DNA of 64,000 nucleotides from an uncultured Caldimonas sp. (GTDB taxonomy: Bacteria > Pseudomonadota > Gammaproteobacteria > Burkholderiales > Burkholderiaceae), in contig NZ_CAMLJQ010000016.1 in the NCBI RefSeq assembly GCF_946480305.1, forward strand, positions 1-64,000, given 5' to 3'. The notes beneath the pieces were generated by a model. That model saw only the letters and a program-made list of their open reading frames with translations. It was not told the origin of the DNA and ran no database searches. The translations under genes were made by a program, and so were the position numbers. Positions 61,801-64,000 of the stretch are shown in pieces; within the stretch, counting starts at the first letter, position 1; every line of letters begins with the position of its first letter.

Positions 61801-64000
61801 GCTCCCACTGCTGCAGCTGCGCCAGCCCGGCGCCGAGTTCGCTGCGCCACGCACTGCGATCGGCGCCACGGCCACGGGGGTCGCTGCGAGCGCGGATGAG
61901 CACGTTGAACGCGACCATGTCCGCCCGCTCGATCAAGGTGCCCATCGGCTCGCTCAGGGTCACGCCCTTGCCGATGGCCTCAAGGGCCGTGGCCTCGTCG
62001 CCCAGCAGGTAGGCCGCCTCTGCCCGTGCCAACTGGTAGATGGCGCGCATCGGCAGGCTGTCCGCGCCCGGCAGACGTTCCACGACGGCATCGTCGTACT
62101 CGCCTTCGTCGAACCGCGTGGGCGCACCGGGCTGCCCCTGCAACAGCTGCGCCGAGCGCAGGCGCAGCGAGACCTGGAAGCTTTGCGGCACCACGCCCAA
62201 CCGGCGCGCGACCGCCAGCGCGTTCTCGGCTGCCCGCTGGACCGTCGCAAGATCCTGCCCCGCCACCCACATGGCCGTGACGGCGTGCGCGTGCGCCGCC
62301 ACGGCGAAGTGGATGTCGCCTCCCGCCAGGCCGGCCCGCTGCGCTTCGCGGAAGTAGTCTTCCGCCTGCTGGATGGGCTCCCACCAGTAACTCATGAAGC
62401 AGCCGTACAGGTGCAGCACGCGGCTGGTGACCGTGGGCTCCTTGTAGAGCCGTGCCAACGCGAGTGCGGTGCGCCCCAGGGCCCGGCCGGTGAGGTCGTC
62501 GCCGGTGAGCAGGCCGTGCAGCGTTGCATAGCTGATGCAGGCATACGCAGCCGAAGTCGAGCGGCCGTGTGCCAGCGCGAGGTTCAGCGCGCGCAGCATC
62601 ACCAGCGGCAGCAGCTCCGGCTTCGACCAGAACGACGGCGATGCCAGGTCGGTGAGCAGGCTCACCCGCGCAAGCATCGTCTCGTCGCGCATCTCCGGCA
62701 TGCGGGTCAACGCGTCGGGCGGGTTCTGCGCGAGGTGCGACCGCAGTTCGTGCTGCGCCTGCGCCAACGCGCTGCTGGCGTTGTGCAGAGGCAGGCGGTC
62801 GCCGAGCAGTCGCAGCGCCAGCCGCCCCCAACGCAAGGCCTCCTGGGGACGGCCGGAGATATCCGCCACGCGCAGCCGGATCGACAACAGCTCGCTGTGC
62901 TCCAACGCGGTGCGGGCGTAGCGGTGCGCGTGCCGGGCCCATTCTTCGGCACGCGCGTGTTCGCCGATCGATTGCGCGCAGCGTGCCGATTCGCGGTACA
63001 GCACGAGGCAGAGCGCCTCGTCCGCGCGCCAGGAGGCGTCGTCGAGCGGCAGGCATCGCAGACCGGCACGGAAGTATTCGAGGGCCGCGTCATGTGCGGC
63101 GCGCGCCTGCGCCTTGCCGCCGGCACGCAGGTTGAGGTGGGCGAGCTGCACGCGTGACGGGAGGTCGGGCAACGCCTGGATGCCGGCATTGAGCTGGTCC
63201 ACCGCCTCGAACAGGCTGTCGTCGGAACCGATCTCGCTGTCGCGCTCCAGCAGCAGCCGGCCCAGCTGCAGGTGCAGGCGCGCGCGGGCCGGCTCGTCGA
63301 GCATGGTGTAGGCGGCCCGTTGCACCTGGTCGTGCGCAAAACGGTACGCGGCGGCGAGCTCCTGCAGCCGCAGGTCGAGCGGTCCACGCTTGCGCGGCAG
63401 GCGAAACGCATCGTGCAACGGAAGCAGCAGCCCCGCATCGAGCGCCGGCACCAGTTCACGCGCCACCTCCACCGCGGCCAGGCCCGAGGCCTGCGAGAGC
63501 AGTTGCAGCGCCGCCTGGTGCCCGGCACACGCGGCGACCTGTACCAGATGCCGCGTGGCAGGTGGCAGGCGTTCGATCGACTGCACCATCAGCTCGACGG
63601 CGCTGTCGGCGATCTCGACCTGCTCGATCGCTTCCGCGTCCCACACCCACAGGTTGAGCGAGCGGTCGAACTGGATGCGCTGCTCCTGCGTGAGCGTCTG
63701 CAGCACCCGCCGGATGAAAAACGGGTTGCCGGCCGTCTTGCGCACCAGCAGCCTGGCGAGCCCGGTGGCGCGTTGACGTTCGCACTTCAATGCATCGGCA
63801 CACAGCTCGGTCACGGCCGCGAGCTCCAGTGAGCCGAGCTCCAGCTGCAGACAGGTGTCGCGGCGCGCCTCGAGCAGCGCATGCAGCGCGTGGCCCGGCT
63901 CCACCTCGCGCAAGCGGCAGGCGCCGAGCACCATCAGGTGCGCGCTGGCACTGTCGTCGAGCAGGCGCTGCACCAGGTCGACCGACGCGGCGTCGGCCCA
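58835..64000 (-). CDS. Giant sensor regulator: AAA-like ATPase, GAF, PAS, PAS, GGDEF, EAL (5' end outside window)
   Basis: The frame is open to the right edge; 1,721 residues are visible and the start is missing. The first visible residues (WADAAS) follow a Walker B position of a large AAA-type ATPase, and a long helical region (visible residues 100-830) is TPR-like. A GAF domain (about 850-1020), two PAS domains (about 1040-1280), a GGDEF domain with intact GGDEF (about 1366) and an EAL domain with EALIRWNRPG (about 1494) follow. It should make or break cyclic di-GMP in response to a signal. Ser/Thr kinase domains often precede this architecture, but are outside the window. Confidence 0.9.
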   Translation of the reverse strand, partial: WADAASVDLVQRLLDDSASAHLMVLGACRLREVEPGHALHALLEARRDTCLQLELGSLELAAVTELCADALKCERQRATGLARLLVRKTAGNPFFIRRVLQTLTQEQRIQFDRSLNLWVWDAEAIEQVEIADSAVELMVQSIERLPPATRHLVQVAACAGHQAALQLLSQASGLAAVEVARELVPALDAGLLLPLHDAFRLPRKRGPLDLRLQELAAAYRFAHDQVQRAAYTMLDEPARARLHLQLGRLLLERDSEIGSDDSLFEAVDQLNAGIQALPDLPSRVQLAHLNLRAGGKAQARAAHDAALEYFRAGLRCLPLDDASWRADEALCLVLYRESARCAQSIGEHARAEEWARHAHRYARTALEHSELLSIRLRVADISGRPQEALRWGRLALRLLGDRLPLHNASSALAQAQHELRSHLAQNPPDALTRMPEMRDETMLARVSLLTDLASPSFWSKPELLPLVMLRALNLALAHGRSTSAAYACISYATLHGLLTGDDLTGRALGRTALALARLYKEPTVTSRVLHLYGCFMSYWWEPIQQAEDYFREAQRAGLAGGDIHFAVAAHAHAVTAMWVAGQDLATVQRAAENALAVARRLGVVPQSFQVSLRLRSAQLLQGQPGAPTRFDEGEYDDAVVERLPGADSLPMRAIYQLARAEAAYLLGDEATALEAIGKGVTLSEPMGTLIERADMVAFNVLIRARSDPRGRGADRSAWRSELGAGLAQLQQWERRCAENFRHLRALAEAEIARVDGDRWRALQLYGEAADAARQQGVVHQEALANELAGRFLQAQGERRLAAFHLRVARECYRRWGAQAKVRAMEAEHPDTLRPGTAATLTSTDGLTSTGGSGTVDAVTLMRAAQALASEIELPRLLERLLRVLLETTGAERGALLLMEDDGELLLRAQGHAPADGEIECVLDPQPLDAEQLPLSLLQYVRRTREPTVLADAAGEGLFATDACVRARRIRSALCLPVLKQGQPLGLLYLENNLQTHVFTPGRAELVRHLAAQLAISLQNSLLVERLRAEVERRARTEQDLRRSQELYSAMARHFPNGAVLLFDRELRYLLAEGTGLEPAGLDREQMVGRTIWEVFGDVVAERIAPDYRRALAGEVRTDEVAYRGRVYATYCVPVRDERGEIAFGMVMTQDISERKRAEEQLQLAGKVFEGTAESIVVTDAQQTVLSVNRAFTQLTGYEPDEVQGMRHALLQSSAAPGTQPEVVHAALQHDGHWQGEVWGRRKDGGVFPQWLATTAVKNTQGEVTHYVSISYDLSERKAAEERIHFLAYYDALTQLPNRVLLLDRLAVALAKAHRHGKHVAVLFLDLDRFKYVNDSLGHAAGDELLQAVAPVLRHQLREEDTLARLGGDEFVIVLGDLPSAPDAAQVAAKVLQAVNTSYRLGEHELSVSTSIGIAVYPQDGDDAHALIKNADAAMYHAKKRGRNNYQFYRQELNERAFEHLFLETALRRGLERGEFELYYQPLVDARSGRIAGAEALIRWNRPGAGLMPPAQFIPLAEESDLILSVGDWVLREACRQNRTWQDAGLPAIPVAVNLAEASFRQPQMERMVLEVLRDSGLSPTYLELELTERTVMEDAESTIATLKQLKDAGVLLSIDDFGTGYSSLAYLKRFPIDKLKIDASFIRHVTTDADDAAITRSIVGLGHSLRLQVVAEGVETHEQLVFLRAEGCDVLQGYRFSPPLPAAEFAQLLAAGPLPLQRPSG

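Noticed and set aside
58820..63157. 1,445-residue open frame on the + strand opposite the large regulator
   Set aside because: It is the high-GC antisense shadow of the GGDEF-EAL gene: the opposite frame has clear domains, while this one has none and is composed of His/Arg/Gln-rich low-information sequence.

Overview
The window is a high-GC chromosomal segment that reads like a betaproteobacterium of the Burkholderiales (Rubrivivax/Leptothrix/Aquincola-like). Grounds are strong G/C at third codon positions, the gene families present (fused indolepyruvate ferredoxin oxidoreductase, DUF1800/DUF1501 pair, YceI triplet, GlxA- and GcvA-like regulators) and a remnant PEP-CTERM tail. The genus cannot be fixed from the sequence alone.

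Layout. 1-7 kb: 3' end of an indolepyruvate oxidoreductase, a 526-bp gap holding REP-like inverted repeats, a thiolase, GlxA-type, ParB-like and LysR genes, a DUF1127 gene and a PEP-CTERM scrap. 7-19.1 kb: a complete phosphonate locus. phnF, a DUF1045 gene and phnN run leftward. phnG-H-I-J-(GNAT)-K-L-M run rightward. phnC-D-E plus a PhnZ-like HD gene run leftward toward phnM. A near-identical CATCTAGA(T/C)GAC motif lies in both outer promoter regions and may be the PhnF operator. 19.2-23.9 kb: Nudix hydrolase, outer-membrane phospholipase A, cytochrome b561 and three YceI genes.

23.9-41.5 kb is the most striking part. A Tai4-Tae4 type VI secretion immunity/amidase pair is followed by a full type I-E CRISPR-Cas operon (cas3-cse1-cse2-cas7-cas5-cas6-cas1-cas2). 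Then come an 81-bp leader with a perfect IHF consensus, and an array of 87 repeats and 86 spacers that ends in a perfect repeat. A second T6SS cargo module follows directly: PAAR, DUF4123 adaptor, unknown small gene, Tox-REase-5 nuclease and Imm52-like immunity. CRISPR immunity is thus framed by two antibacterial effector/immunity sets; no T6SS structural genes or VgrG are in the window.

41.6-64 kb: a lipoprotein, a GAF protein, the DUF1800-DUF1501 pair, a ClpN-like gene with a tiny HTH gene and twin 18-bp palindromes, a VOC protein, two large WG-repeat exported proteins with a third exported protein, a dual-specificity-type phosphatase, an MGDG-synthase-like glycosyltransferase, a lipoprotein, an SLC13/DASS anion transporter, and the 3' part of a giant AAA-GAF-PAS-PAS-GGDEF-EAL regulator that runs off the right edge.

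All coordinates and motifs were read by eye; no database search was run.
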